A DNA stretch of 45,545 nt from SAR324 cluster bacterium (GCA_015231885.1 JADGAT010000028.1:1-45545); one strand, 5' to 3'; numbered from the stretch's first letter, positions 34,440 through 43,555 are shown. Notes: generated by a model not told the origin, from the letters alone. Translations and numbers: made by a program.

Positions 34440-36581
34440 ATGATCAATCAAAAAAGAGCATATACCGATGCTTTTATTAATGCAATCTCGCCCTGTTTTC
34501 ATAGCAATTCTGATTTTTCTATATTTGCCGATGGCATTTACTGGGAAACGCTCAGAGATATTGGGGATCCTTTTGAAACTATCTTAAAAGAAACACTGAA
34601 CCAATATTGCAAGGCTGCCCGTTTTTTCGGGGATGATTTAAAGGTCTTGTTTAGTAAAGCCATTCCGTCTTTTCCCAGTTTTCTTTTTGCCATTGCTGCC
34701 AAATTGAAAGAACAGCGGGAATATCAATCTCAAGTAGAGATTCTGCAAATTGTGGGAATTGCCTATCTCTCTCTTAACCATTTCCCTAAACATGCAGCAA
34801 TTGAGTTGTTGATTCAGACCATTGATCCGGATGCAACTCCCAAGCAGTTGACCGACGCCTTGATCATTTCAGATGAGGACACACCATATATTCCACAAAT
34901 CATTTTTCAGGATTTGTGCCGCATTGGCGAAAATTTTGAACTCCACAAAACAAGTAATAAACAAAAATTGATCGAGTACCGTTATCTGGTATTGGGAACT
35001 TTTCAGATTTTTTTGAAGTATTACTTTGATTTATTGGTGTGTGCGCAAAGTGACGACATTGCAGAGCACATTGACCAAATCTTTTCAGAATTGTTCGCAT
35101 CCCTGCAAAACGTTGAACAAACCTTATGGGCCTCCGTTCCAAATTTCCAAATCGTGCAAGTACAAATCAACCACATTATTGAACAAAACAAACGGCCTTA
35201 CTTTTTTAAGACACGCTTGGAATTGTTAAAGGCATACAACCCTTTGATTCGAGAACGGGATAAAGCAAACGATCAGCTTTTGCAGCAACAGCTGCATGAG
35301 TGGCAGGCATTATCCACCAGAAAACAGGTATTTTTTTTACAAGCGGTCGATGTGTGTAGAAGCAAAAAGAATGTCATTTTTCTGTTGAAACAACTTTATA
35401 CGTTGAACAGGAAAAAATTTTTTGAACTGGAAAAGCATGTTGAAGAATACCATTTTCGAAACAAATATAAAAATTTGTATGTGTTGATTCATAGTTTGTC
35501 TGCTGCTTCCAAGAAAAAGAAATCCAGACCGATAAGAGAAATTCCTGAAGAAAATCTCAATGTCTATCCAGATATTCGGAGCTGGGGGCCCCATTTAGAA
35601 AATTTTTATCAGCAAGTTACCATGTCTGGTGCCCTTTCTGAAAAGGAACTTCCAGTGTTCTTCCAGGGTTTTGCCGAATCAGCGCTCCAGATGCTTCGGG
35701 AAAAAGAAATCACAACAGAAACTTCTGAAAAATTCAAACAAACCGTCAATGGATTGATGGAAGACTGTGTCCAGCGCAGTAGTTTGAATAAACAGGAAGT
35801 CAAAATTTTTCAGAACCAGATTGACCGCGAAATGCAGGATGTTGAAAAAGTTGATCTCAAACAACGTAAGGGGAAAATCGACAGCATTGGATTGGTTTTG
35901 GTGCAGGCACAAAAAAAACAGGAAGAGTACGAACAATTGTTTCGAAATGCGTTGCCAGTTCAATTGATTGTAAATTATGAGGGAGACCGCATCACATTCA
36001 CCATAGAAGATATCATTCTTTTACCCTTGCCCAATCGGCAAAAAGAGAAGCTTCTGGAAACTTATGTGCCTTCCTTGATTCCAGAGGCAATGATGATGGC
36101 CATTTACAATCTCTGTCTGACAACTCCTGATGGGCCTGAGGTCACCGCAAGCGTGTATGATATTGGTAAATATGCCCATCTGCAAATTAACAAGTTGATT
36201 CAACTTCTGGAGCCTGCCCAGGGATTTCATCATTTTCTGGAAAAACCTATTATTCGGGTTGTGCATAACCAAGAAATGTTCAAAATGACACTTCGTGAGT
36301 TTTTTTCGCTCCCTCTGTCATCGCAAGAGCAAGATCCTGATGAAGATCACTTTGCACAACATATAAAATATTTGAAGCTTCGGGCAGTTAATAATCATTT
36401 CCCTGTCTATGCCTATGAAATCATTGTAAATAACCTCGACAAACTAGCCCGAGTCAAATACACTCAGTATTTCAATATTTTTCAGGGGAATCAGTTCGAG
36501 TATTCTAAAATGGAGGCGGTGGTCGGATTGCTGAAAAATGGGGGATTGGAAAGATTGCGATTACCTGAATCAGAAAAATAG
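34440..36581 (+). CDS. Large helical protein of unknown function (713 aa)
   Basis: The ATG at 34440 follows a CAGGGGGC ribosome site; an in-frame TTG seven codons earlier is less likely. The 713-residue product is mostly alpha-helical with no signal peptide or clear membrane segment. It has charged coiled-coil stretches (about 470-500 with KQRKGKIDS and QAQKKQEEYEQ), a basic KKKKSRP segment (about 375) and a beta-containing part near 515-535 (LIVNYEGDRITFTIEDIILLPLP). No catalytic motif or known family is recognised. It lies between the triple-HTH gene and a two-component pair; no functional link can be shown from sequence. Confidence 0.7.
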   Translation: MINQKRAYTDAFINAISPCFHSNSDFSIFADGIYWETLRDIGDPFETILKETLNQYCKAARFFGDDLKVLFSKAIPSFPSFLFAIAAKLKEQREYQSQVEILQIVGIAYLSLNHFPKHAAIELLIQTIDPDATPKQLTDALIISDEDTPYIPQIIFQDLCRIGENFELHKTSNKQKLIEYRYLVLGTFQIFLKYYFDLLVCAQSDDIAEHIDQIFSELFASLQNVEQTLWASVPNFQIVQVQINHIIEQNKRPYFFKTRLELLKAYNPLIRERDKANDQLLQQQLHEWQALSTRKQVFFLQAVDVCRSKKNVIFLLKQLYTLNRKKFFELEKHVEEYHFRNKYKNLYVLIHSLSAASKKKKSRPIREIPEENLNVYPDIRSWGPHLENFYQQVTMSGALSEKELPVFFQGFAESALQMLREKEITTETSEKFKQTVNGLMEDCVQRSSLNKQEVKIFQNQIDREMQDVEKVDLKQRKGKIDSIGLVLVQAQKKQEEYEQLFRNALPVQLIVNYEGDRITFTIEDIILLPLPNRQKEKLLETYVPSLIPEAMMMAIYNLCLTTPDGPEVTASVYDIGKYAHLQINKLIQLLEPAQGFHHFLEKPIIRVVHNQEMFKMTLREFFSLPLSSQEQDPDEDHFAQHIKYLKLRAVNNHFPVYAYEIIVNNLDKLARVKYTQYFNIFQGNQFEYSKMEAVVGLLKNGGLERLRLPESEK

Positions 36582-36603
36582 TCACCGAGGTGGCTCGAGT
36601 GAC
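36581..36603. repeat. Hairpin at the end of the orphan gene
   Basis: Arms GTCAC-CGAG and CTCG-A-GTGAC surround a GTGG loop, starting on the last base of the stop codon. A five-A run follows on the plus strand, not a T-run, so terminator function is uncertain. Confidence 0.45.
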
Positions 36604-36644
36604 AAAAAGATATAGTACAATTATTCCATTTGTAATGGACACAG

Positions 36645-36661
36645 CTGCATATTATATGCAG
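36645..36661. repeat. Perfect palindrome CTGCATAT-T-ATATGCAG
   Basis: The 8-bp arms CTGCATAT and ATATGCAG surround a single T, about 85 bases before the kinase start. Shape and position suit a dimeric regulator site. Confidence 0.45.
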
Positions 36662-36676
36662 TTCATATCAATCATA

Positions 36677-36693
36677 ATGCACACTTTGTGCAT
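36677..36693. repeat. Short hairpin ATGCACA-CTT-TGTGCAT
   Basis: A perfect 7-bp stem with a 3-base loop lies 53 bases before the kinase start. It is the third inverted repeat in a 165-base gap, and with the palindrome at 36645 it may form a regulatory region for the two-component operon. Confidence 0.45.
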
Positions 36694-36746
36694 CTGAAGA
36701 ACGGTTTTACCAACTTCATCAAATTGTTCAGATAAAATGGATTGTT

Positions 36747-38084
36747 ATGGCAACAGAAGAATTCATAGAGCTACAGACCCCCATTGAGGTCCACAATGAC
36801 GAATCTGTCAATGTACGCTTATTACAACAAGGATTTGATGCGTTCAAACAGGCAACCCTCAAATTACAGGCTTATTATCGGGGGCTTGAAGAAAAAGTTG
36901 ACGAGTTGAATCACGAACTTGCACAAAAAAATCGAGAACTGGAAACCAACTTACAGGAAAAAGAGAGAGTTAAAAACTATCTTTCCAATATTTTTGAAAG
37001 TTCAGCAATTGGATTTATTGTGACAGACCTTGATGGTCTCATCACGTCAGTCAATCAAATAGGGCTTCAGCTGATCGGAAAACCTTTGGAAAAACTACAG
37101 GGTGCTCGTTTGAATGAAGTGTTCCGAAATCAGATTTTACCATGGGACTTGACAGTAGAGGATCTCAAGGTTTATGAAAATTCGAAAGAATTGGAATTCG
37201 ATTTCAAGCATCCCGATGGCATGAAACTGCGCCTGCTGGTTTCGATTTCTTTGATGTATAGCGAATTCGGCGATATATTAGGATTGATCATCAATGTACA
37301 GGACATCTCTGAATTAAAAAAACTAGAAGCACAGCTACAACGAAAAAATCGATTTACTGTGATGGGAGAGATGGGGGCAACGCTTGCCCATGAAATTCGA
37401 AATCCCTTGGGCAGTATTGAACTTTTTTCTTCTTTACTTAAAAAAGAACTGGCTCCAGAATCGTCTCAGCAAAAGCTGATTGGCCACATATCTTCTGCGA
37501 TTCACAGCATGAATCATATCATTACGAATATTCTGGAGTATACCAAACCCCATCCCACGGTCACTGGTAAAACCATTGAGGTTCATGATTTTTTACGCAA
37601 TATTTTAGGGTTGTCTCAGCACTTGATTGACAATAGCCATGTCAGCATGGAAGTGGTATTCAATGCTTCGGTCACTCACATTCGAGGAGATAAAGAATTG
37701 CTGAACCAGTTATTCCATAACCTGTTGACAAATGCGGTGCAGGCCGTATTGGAAAAAGGAATGGTTCGTGTCAAAACTCGAAATATTCGTACCAGTAATG
37801 AAAAAATCATAAATCGATTCAAAGAATTTTTAGATGCTAAAGAGAGTTTACACTTGATTGAAATCTCTATTCAAGATACTGGAATAGGGATGTCTCCTGA
37901 AGTGAAGAAAAAAATTTTTGATCCCTTTTTTACGACCAGAGAAAGAGGTACTGGTTTAGGTTTGGCCATTGTACACAATATCATCGAGGCACACGGAGCC
38001 GTGATTGATGTGGAAAGTGTGCCTGATCAGGGAACCCAAGTGACTTTGTTATTTCCTGTACTGGAAAATTTAGTCTCAACTTGA
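36747..38084 (+). CDS. PAS-type NtrB-family sensor histidine kinase (FleS/AtoS-like)
   Basis: This 445-residue soluble kinase has an N-terminal helical/coiled-coil region (about 1-78) and a PAS domain (about 80-190, FIVTDLDGLITSVNQ). The DHp domain has His215 in LAHEIRNPLGS, and the HATPase domain has DTGIGM, FFTTRERGTGLGLAI and the N-box NLLTNAVQAV. The HEIRNPL and FFTT features place it with NtrB/FleS kinases that serve sigma-54 activators. The NtrC-type regulator follows 113 bases downstream. With the nearby che cluster and fliN, a flagellar role (FleS/FlrB) is likely but not proven. Confidence 0.88.
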   Translation: MATEEFIELQTPIEVHNDESVNVRLLQQGFDAFKQATLKLQAYYRGLEEKVDELNHELAQKNRELETNLQEKERVKNYLSNIFESSAIGFIVTDLDGLITSVNQIGLQLIGKPLEKLQGARLNEVFRNQILPWDLTVEDLKVYENSKELEFDFKHPDGMKLRLLVSISLMYSEFGDILGLIINVQDISELKKLEAQLQRKNRFTVMGEMGATLAHEIRNPLGSIELFSSLLKKELAPESSQQKLIGHISSAIHSMNHIITNILEYTKPHPTVTGKTIEVHDFLRNILGLSQHLIDNSHVSMEVVFNASVTHIRGDKELLNQLFHNLLTNAVQAVLEKGMVRVKTRNIRTSNEKIINRFKEFLDAKESLHLIEISIQDTGIGMSPEVKKKIFDPFFTTRERGTGLGLAIVHNIIEAHGAVIDVESVPDQGTQVTLLFPVLENLVST

Positions 38085-38143
38085 TATGTATAAATAGGAA
38101 TCTGTCCTGTCAGAAAAAAGTGAAAAAATAAAATTAGTCGCCG

Positions 38144-38164
38144 CTGAAACATGGAATGTTTCAG
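38144..38164. repeat. Perfect 9-bp hairpin between kinase and regulator genes
   Basis: Stem CTGAAACAT (38144-38152) and ATGTTTCAG (38156-38164) surrounds GGA, 33 bases before the regulator start. No T-run follows. It could be an attenuator-like element, an RNA processing hairpin or a protein site that sets the kinase:regulator ratio. Confidence 0.5.
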
Positions 38165-38197
38165 AATACAAAATAAACGAGTAAAAAAAGGAAAAAT

Positions 38198-39640
38198 ATG
38201 CATCCTATACTGATTGTTGATGATGAAGTAGAAATGCGCATTGCAATGTCAGAAACTCTGAAACATTGCGGATATACAGTAGAGCTTTCTCATAATGCGC
38301 TTGATGCAATGAAAAAGTTCAAAGAAAATGACTACTCGTTGATCATTACCGATATGACAATGCCAAAGCGCAGTGGGCTGGAATTGCTAAAGGACATCAA
38401 AGCTTTGGATCCTTTGAAGCCTATCATCATGGTAACAGCTTATGGGACCATTGAAACGGCGGTTGAAGCAATGAAACATGGAGCCTTTGACTACATCGTC
38501 AAGCCTTTCAATTTTGAAACTTTTACGTTTGTTGTTGAACGTGCGCTTGCCTTTAAGGAAGCCGCAGCGCCACTGGCACCAAAAGCCGCAGATGCGGCAG
38601 GCACTTCTGAATTGTCCGAATCAGGCAGAGAAATTGTGACACAAAATGCAGAGATGGCCAAATTGCTTGAAGTTTGCCGCAATGTCGCAAAGAGCAAAGC
38701 GACTCTGCTGATTCAAAGCGAAAGCGGTACAGGAAAAGAGTTATTAGCACGTTATATTCATCAGCATTCGGATCGCAACAACAGGCCGTTTGTAGCCATC
38801 AACTGTGCCGCATTACCAGATACTTTGCTGGAAAGTGAACTATTTGGCTATAAAAAAGGGGCATTTACGGGAGCCACCCAGGATCATCGAGGTAAATTTG
38901 AGCAAGCTCATGGAGGAACATTGCTTCTGGATGAAATCAGTGAGATGGCCATGCATCTACAAGCCAAATTGTTGAGGGTTCTCCAGGAGCATGAAATTGA
39001 CAAAGTGGGAGGAAAAGAGCCTATTATGGTCGATGTTAGGATTATTGCAACAACCAATCGCAATATGCTGCAGCAAATCGAAAGTGGTAAATTTCGTGAA
39101 GATCTCTACTTCCGCTTGAATGTCATTCCTCTGACCTTGCCCCCCTTACGGGATCGTAAAAATGACATACCCAAGTTGGTGGAGCACTTTGTTGAAAAGC
39201 ATGCTAAGTTGAATCAGCGTGCTCAGCCGGAAATCAGCCAGGAAACACTCGGTGTGTTGATGCAATACAACTGGAGAGGAAATGTGCGCGAGCTAGAAAA
39301 TGTTGTTGAACGCGCCCTGTTGTTATCTGATGGAGTAGTAATCCATCCGCATAATTTGTTGATGCACTCTTCGACCACTGAAATGCGGGGGATTAATGAA
39401 TCCAACAGCATGGCCACTCCTGCTTCTATAGAGGCCGATCAGTCGTCTTCGATGGGCATTGAGGTGGGGATGTCTATGAGAGAGGCCGAAAAGAAACTCA
39501 TTTTTGAGACTCTGAAAGAAACAAAAGGCAACCGGACACATGCTGCAAAAATTCTTGGTATCAGTATCCGCACTCTGCGGAATAAATTGAATGAATATCG
39601 CATGGAAGGCGACACATTTGAATTTGAGGCCGAAAACTAA
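38198..39640 (+). CDS. NtrC-family sigma-54 response regulator (FleR/AtoC-like)
   Basis: This 480-residue activator has a receiver domain with phospho-site Asp52 and KPF at 102-104. The AAA+ domain has Walker A SESGTGKE at 174-181 (Ser replacing the usual first Gly). The sigma-54 contact loop GAFTGA is at 221-226, the Walker B region is GGTLLLDEIS, and RFREDLYFRLNV is the sensor region. The C-terminal Fis-type HTH ends in ILGISIRTLRNKLNEY (about 450-466). It would drive sigma-54 promoters when phosphorylated by the upstream kinase. The linker (about 120-145) is Ala-rich. The triple-CheW gene starts 33 bases after its stop. Confidence 0.92.
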   Translation: MHPILIVDDEVEMRIAMSETLKHCGYTVELSHNALDAMKKFKENDYSLIITDMTMPKRSGLELLKDIKALDPLKPIIMVTAYGTIETAVEAMKHGAFDYIVKPFNFETFTFVVERALAFKEAAAPLAPKAADAAGTSELSESGREIVTQNAEMAKLLEVCRNVAKSKATLLIQSESGTGKELLARYIHQHSDRNNRPFVAINCAALPDTLLESELFGYKKGAFTGATQDHRGKFEQAHGGTLLLDEISEMAMHLQAKLLRVLQEHEIDKVGGKEPIMVDVRIIATTNRNMLQQIESGKFREDLYFRLNVIPLTLPPLRDRKNDIPKLVEHFVEKHAKLNQRAQPEISQETLGVLMQYNWRGNVRELENVVERALLLSDGVVIHPHNLLMHSSTTEMRGINESNSMATPASIEADQSSSMGIEVGMSMREAEKKLIFETLKETKGNRTHAAKILGISIRTLRNKLNEYRMEGDTFEFEAEN

Positions 39641-39672
39641 ATCTGATCAATGAATTGAAGAAGGATTATTCC

Positions 39673-41211
39673 ATGAAATTAGACCCGAATTCTGACGTTT
39701 CACAATTTGTTACCTTTACCCTGGATAAAGAAATCTTTGGCGTTTTAATTCATGCTGTGGAAGAAATCATCACACTTCCTGATAAAGTAACACCTGTTCC
39801 CAAAGCGCCTTCCTATTTTTCAGGCATGATCAATCTCCGTGGAGAGGTCATATCAGTTATTGATTTAAAAAAACGGCTTAGCCTTCCATCAAGCGATCAT
39901 TCAGATTCCACCCGCATTATGATTGTTTCTATTGCTGATGCAAAAGTCGGCATGATTGTGGATTCGGTTTCTCGTGTTTTGCCAATTGCTGCCAATCATG
40001 TCCTTCCTCCCCCTGCAATTATGCATCAATCCAATGCTTCTTACATTTTTGGTTCGGTGCAACAAGCCGATTCTGTTTTATTGCTGTTGGACACGGATCA
40101 ATTGATTCGTGTCAATGAATTAGCGATATATAGTCAGATTGTGGACAATGAAAATTTACCGGCCACCAGAGAATTACAGGCTTCTGCTGCAGTGAAAGAA
40201 CGTATTTTGATTGGCTTTAAATTAGGATTTCAAAACTACGCTTTGGATATCAAATATATAGAAGAGATCATTGAGCTGCCAAAAATTACACCAGTGCCGG
40301 AAATGTCCCATTTGATAGAAGGAATTTTTCACCAGCGAAATCAAGCGCTTCCTATTTTGTATCTTGGAAATCAGTTTCGGTTGCCTCCTTCTGAGATTAC
40401 TGAAGAAACGACGGTTTTGATCATTAATGACAGCGGATTAGTGATGGGCTATATTGTCGATCAGATTACGGAGGTTTTTCGCGCATATGACAATGAAATT
40501 ATTCCTCCTCCTCCCAATGTCAGCGGAAGGAGTGCGGAGCAGCTGGAAGGAATTTTAAAAGTAAAACAAAACGATACGACCGAAGTGGTGATGGCGTTGA
40601 ATGTAGAAAAAATTTTAAGTGACGAGGAGCATGAATACCTTATTCAGTTGAATGAAGGCTTGAATGATGGACAGGATGATCCAGCAGACCACCAATCCTC
40701 TTCAGAAGTTATTTCTATTTTGAAATTTCATGTTGGCGAAGAAATTTTTGCTATCCGTGTGCCGGATATTGACGAAATCACCATCATGCAAAAGATGGTG
40801 CCTGTGCCGAAAGCACCGCCTTTTGTGAATGGAGTGATTAATTTACGTGGAGATGTCATCACTATCATCGATTTAGCTAAGGTTTTTGGAAATACGGCAC
40901 AATCGGCGGCAGAAACAACACGGATTGTGATTGTTAGCATGGAGGAGCAAAAAGCTGGATTTCAAGTAGACCGCGTGATAGGTATCGAGCATGTGCCGCT
41001 GTCTTTATTTGAAAAACCATCCGGCTTGATTAGAGGACAGTATAATTTGTTTGTAGAAGGTATCGGTCGTACACCAGACAAAGATGAGGTGATTATTTTA
41101 ATGGATATTGGAGAAATATTGATTCAGTCTGAAACGTATGACGGAGAATGGGGGAATCACTTGTTAGGCGAGCCGGAGGACCGTATTTCAGAAAATGTCT
41201 CTTCATTTTAG
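39673..41211 (+). CDS. cheW: Triple CheW-domain chemotaxis coupling protein
   Basis: This 512-residue protein consists of three CheW domains (about 8-145, 172-310 and 350-495) with acidic linkers. Single-domain CheW is about 150-170 residues, so this is a tandem triplication. Domains 1 and 3 keep the receptor/CheA contact motif INLRG (GMINLRGEV, GVINLRGDV), but domain 2 has GIFHQRNQA at that place. The start is ATG 39673 with AAGAAGGA; a TTG six codons earlier is rejected. Known multi-CheW proteins may bridge arrays or give them more valency. It is followed by cheB, cheR, cheY and cheA. Confidence 0.88.
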   Translation: MKLDPNSDVSQFVTFTLDKEIFGVLIHAVEEIITLPDKVTPVPKAPSYFSGMINLRGEVISVIDLKKRLSLPSSDHSDSTRIMIVSIADAKVGMIVDSVSRVLPIAANHVLPPPAIMHQSNASYIFGSVQQADSVLLLLDTDQLIRVNELAIYSQIVDNENLPATRELQASAAVKERILIGFKLGFQNYALDIKYIEEIIELPKITPVPEMSHLIEGIFHQRNQALPILYLGNQFRLPPSEITEETTVLIINDSGLVMGYIVDQITEVFRAYDNEIIPPPPNVSGRSAEQLEGILKVKQNDTTEVVMALNVEKILSDEEHEYLIQLNEGLNDGQDDPADHQSSSEVISILKFHVGEEIFAIRVPDIDEITIMQKMVPVPKAPPFVNGVINLRGDVITIIDLAKVFGNTAQSAAETTRIVIVSMEEQKAGFQVDRVIGIEHVPLSLFEKPSGLIRGQYNLFVEGIGRTPDKDEVIILMDIGEILIQSETYDGEWGNHLLGEPEDRISENVSSF

Positions 41212-41260
41212 TACCCCCGTCTCATCTAAATACAGATGTTTGCACAAATCCCTTGCCAGT

Positions 41261-41289
41261 TTGATATAATTTGTTGTTAACTATATAAC
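41261..41289 (+). promoter_or_regulatory. Candidate sigma-70 promoter ahead of cheB
   Basis: TTGATA (41261-41266), a 17-base spacer and TATAAC (41284-41289) form a good housekeeping-type promoter in the 311-base gap between the triple-CheW gene and cheB. Transcription would start near 41296 and give a cheB leader of about 230 bases. The best ORF in that leader is the weak one at 41317-41526. Confidence 0.5.
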
Positions 41290-41316
41290 TCAAGAGTCAC
41301 AAGTTCTCATGAGGGC

Positions 41317-41526
41317 TTGGTTACATCTCGGGCCAGTTTCTTTTGCAAACGCTTGATCTCTGGTTATCATTTCGTGCTTGACATGGAATCCAGCCGCTAC
41401 AAATCAAGGGGTGCGATCCTTCAACCGGATGACAAATCACTCTTGACAAAGTCTTGTTTGATAAAACGGCTTTTAACTCCGGATTCGCATATGAAAACAG
41501 TAAACATTAGTTATAGAGAAGTATGA
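41317..41526 (+). CDS. Doubtful small ORF ending on the cheB start codon
   Basis: This 69-codon frame (TTG 41317, or ATG 41383 for 47 residues) ends with a TGA that overlaps the cheB ATG as ATGA, the usual coupling layout. The product is basic and not recognised, and no good ribosome site precedes either start. It could be a leader peptide, a decayed che gene or chance. Confidence 0.2.
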   Translation: MVTSRASFFCKRLISGYHFVLDMESSRYKSRGAILQPDDKSLLTKSCLIKRLLTPDSHMKTVNISYREV

Positions 41527-42596
41527 TCAAGGTTTTGGTTGTTGATGATTCGGCATTGATGAGAAGAGAAATATCTAAAATGCTGGAGTCGGATAATTCC
41601 ATTCAGGTGGTTGGGACTGCTCGCGACGGTTCCGAAGTAGTGAGCAAGGTAAAAGAACTGTCTCCTGATGTGATTACTTTAGATGTTGAAATGCCAAAAA
41701 TGGATGGGCTTGAAACATTAAAACAAGTCATGGAGCAAGCGCCGTGTCCCGTGGTCATGGTCAGTTCGTTGACAGGAGAAGGGGCGGATACCACAATCCA
41801 GGCACTAGAAAATGGAGCAATTGATTTTGTGCACAAACCGTCTGGTAGTATTTCACTGGACATTGACAAGCAAAAAGAACAACTGATTAGCAAAATCAAA
41901 ACAGCATCTCAAACAACGTCTGGCCGTTTGAGACGTCGGACCATTTCTCCAAGAATTAAAAAAACAGAGACTGTTGTGCCGCCGAGGCGGGTGATGCCTG
42001 GAAAGATGGACCCTGCGCATATTGTTGGAATTGGCATCTCGACAGGTGGCCCTCGTGCATTGATGGAAATGCTTCCCAATATTGCCGGAGATTTGAATAT
42101 CAGCATCCTGATTGTTCAGCACATGCCGGAAAAATTCACGGCATCCTTAGCAAAACGCTTGGATAAGGTGTGTCCCATGCAAGTCAAAGAAGCAGAAGAT
42201 GGAGAAATTGTAGAGCGTGGATGCATCTATATCGCTCCAGGGGGAAAGCACATGGAATTGACAGCTAAAAACCCTAGAATTCGCTTTATTCAAATAGTGG
42301 AGGGCTCTGAGTCGGATATCAACTGCCCTTCTGTTGATAGGTTGTTTGCTTCATTGAATCATGCTCTGGCAAAAAATTGGCTGGGTGTGATTCTAACAGG
42401 AATGGGGGGTGATGGTGCAGAGCAGTTGCTTCAATTGAAGCAAAAAGGGGGACATACCATTGCAGAAGCAGAAGAAACATGTACTGTTTTTGGTATGCCA
42501 AAAAGGGCTATTGAAAAAGGTGCTGCTGAATTTGTTTTACCTCTCGAGGCAATTCCAGAAAAAATACATAATTTGTATCATCAAAAACTATTTTAA
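41523..42596 (+). CDS. cheB: Chemotaxis protein-glutamate methylesterase CheB
   Basis: This 357-residue response regulator removes methyl groups from chemoreceptors and deamidates glutamines. The receiver domain has Asp9 and phospho-site Asp54, and a basic linker (about 125-160) follows. The esterase domain has the triad Ser173 (GISTGGP), His200 (IVQHMPEKF) and Asp297 (MGGDGAE). cheR follows 60 bases downstream, so adaptation enzymes are clustered. Confidence 0.95.
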   Translation: MIKVLVVDDSALMRREISKMLESDNSIQVVGTARDGSEVVSKVKELSPDVITLDVEMPKMDGLETLKQVMEQAPCPVVMVSSLTGEGADTTIQALENGAIDFVHKPSGSISLDIDKQKEQLISKIKTASQTTSGRLRRRTISPRIKKTETVVPPRRVMPGKMDPAHIVGIGISTGGPRALMEMLPNIAGDLNISILIVQHMPEKFTASLAKRLDKVCPMQVKEAEDGEIVERGCIYIAPGGKHMELTAKNPRIRFIQIVEGSESDINCPSVDRLFASLNHALAKNWLGVILTGMGGDGAEQLLQLKQKGGHTIAEAEETCTVFGMPKRAIEKGAAEFVLPLEAIPEKIHNLYHQKLF

Positions 42597-42656
42597 TTAA
42601 TTTGGATAACCCATATTCAAACCACTATTGTATTAGTACCCTAAGGAATTCTTTTT

Positions 42657-43487
42657 ATGTTCAAGCTCACTGATGCCGAGTTTCAACAATTTTGTGATCT
42701 AATCCTTGAGCAGTCCGGGATTTCATTTGAAGCAAAAAAACGATATTTTGTTGAAAAACGTATTGAAAAATGTTTCAAAGAAACATCATTTATGTCCGTA
42801 AAGGATTATTTCCGCGCGTTAAAATATGGGGGAAGCAAGGAAGAATTGATGCAATTGCTGGAGGCATTGACTACAAATGAAACTTATTTTTACCGGCATA
42901 TTTCACAGATAGAATCATTTGCAGAAGAAGCCGTCCCTTTGATTCTTGAGCAAAAGCGCAAACAAAATAAGTTTCATTTGAATATCTGGAGCGCTGCCAG
43001 CTCTTCTGGAGCAGAAATCTATACCATCGGAATTTTATTAAAGGAAACCATTCCTGATATTAACAAATGGAAAATCAATTTACTGGGCACAGACATTGAC
43101 CGCAAAATTCTAAAGATTGCAGAGGCCGCCATTTATGATAAACGTGCTGTCAAAGATGTTCCTGTCGCTATATTAAAAAAATATTTTACACTTTTGAGTG
43201 ATGGGCGATATCAATTGAACTCCAGTATTACTTCAATGGTCAAGTTTGCACATGTCAATTTGGTGGACCGTACGGTGATGAAACAGTATAAGGAACAAGA
43301 TTGTATTTTTTGTCGTAATGTTCTTATTTATTTTAGTGATGAAGCAAAGAGGCAGGTTGTTCACAGCCTTTATCAATCTCTCAATAAAGATGGGTTTATA
43401 TTTTTAGGGCATGCCGAATCTGTAGGACGAATTACCTCTGCATTCAGACTGAAAAAATTTAAAAAATCATTATCATATCAGAAATAA
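42657..43487 (+). CDS. cheR: Chemotaxis protein methyltransferase CheR
   Basis: This 276-residue S-adenosylmethionine-dependent enzyme methylates chemoreceptor glutamates. The N-terminal helical domain (about 1-80) carries the ALTTNETYFYR segment (about 69-79). The SAM-binding segment is IWSAASSSGAEIYTIG (about 108-123), a common variant of WSAGCSTGEE. LLGTDID and FCRNVLIYF are the later family motifs. ATG 42657 follows AAGGAATT. It lies between cheB and cheY. Confidence 0.95.
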   Translation: MFKLTDAEFQQFCDLILEQSGISFEAKKRYFVEKRIEKCFKETSFMSVKDYFRALKYGGSKEELMQLLEALTTNETYFYRHISQIESFAEEAVPLILEQKRKQNKFHLNIWSAASSSGAEIYTIGILLKETIPDINKWKINLLGTDIDRKILKIAEAAIYDKRAVKDVPVAILKKYFTLLSDGRYQLNSSITSMVKFAHVNLVDRTVMKQYKEQDCIFCRNVLIYFSDEAKRQVVHSLYQSLNKDGFIFLGHAESVGRITSAFRLKKFKKSLSYQK

Positions 43488-43555
43488 ATTCTAATGAACT
43501 TTCAAAGTGTTTTGGAGAACTGTAATCACAGCTTTAAACATATAAGGAAAAAGTA

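Noticed and set aside
36581..36693. Reading the three inverted repeats as a CRISPR array
   Set aside because: The repeats differ in sequence and there are no regularly spaced direct repeats or cas genes.
38085..38197. Sigma-54 promoter before the NtrC-type regulator
   Set aside because: No TGGCAC-N5-TTGC pattern could be found in the gap.
41317..41526. Assignment of the pre-cheB ORF as CheD
   Set aside because: A faint resemblance (ILQP) does not extend to the CheD signature GSC; kept only as a doubtful ORF.
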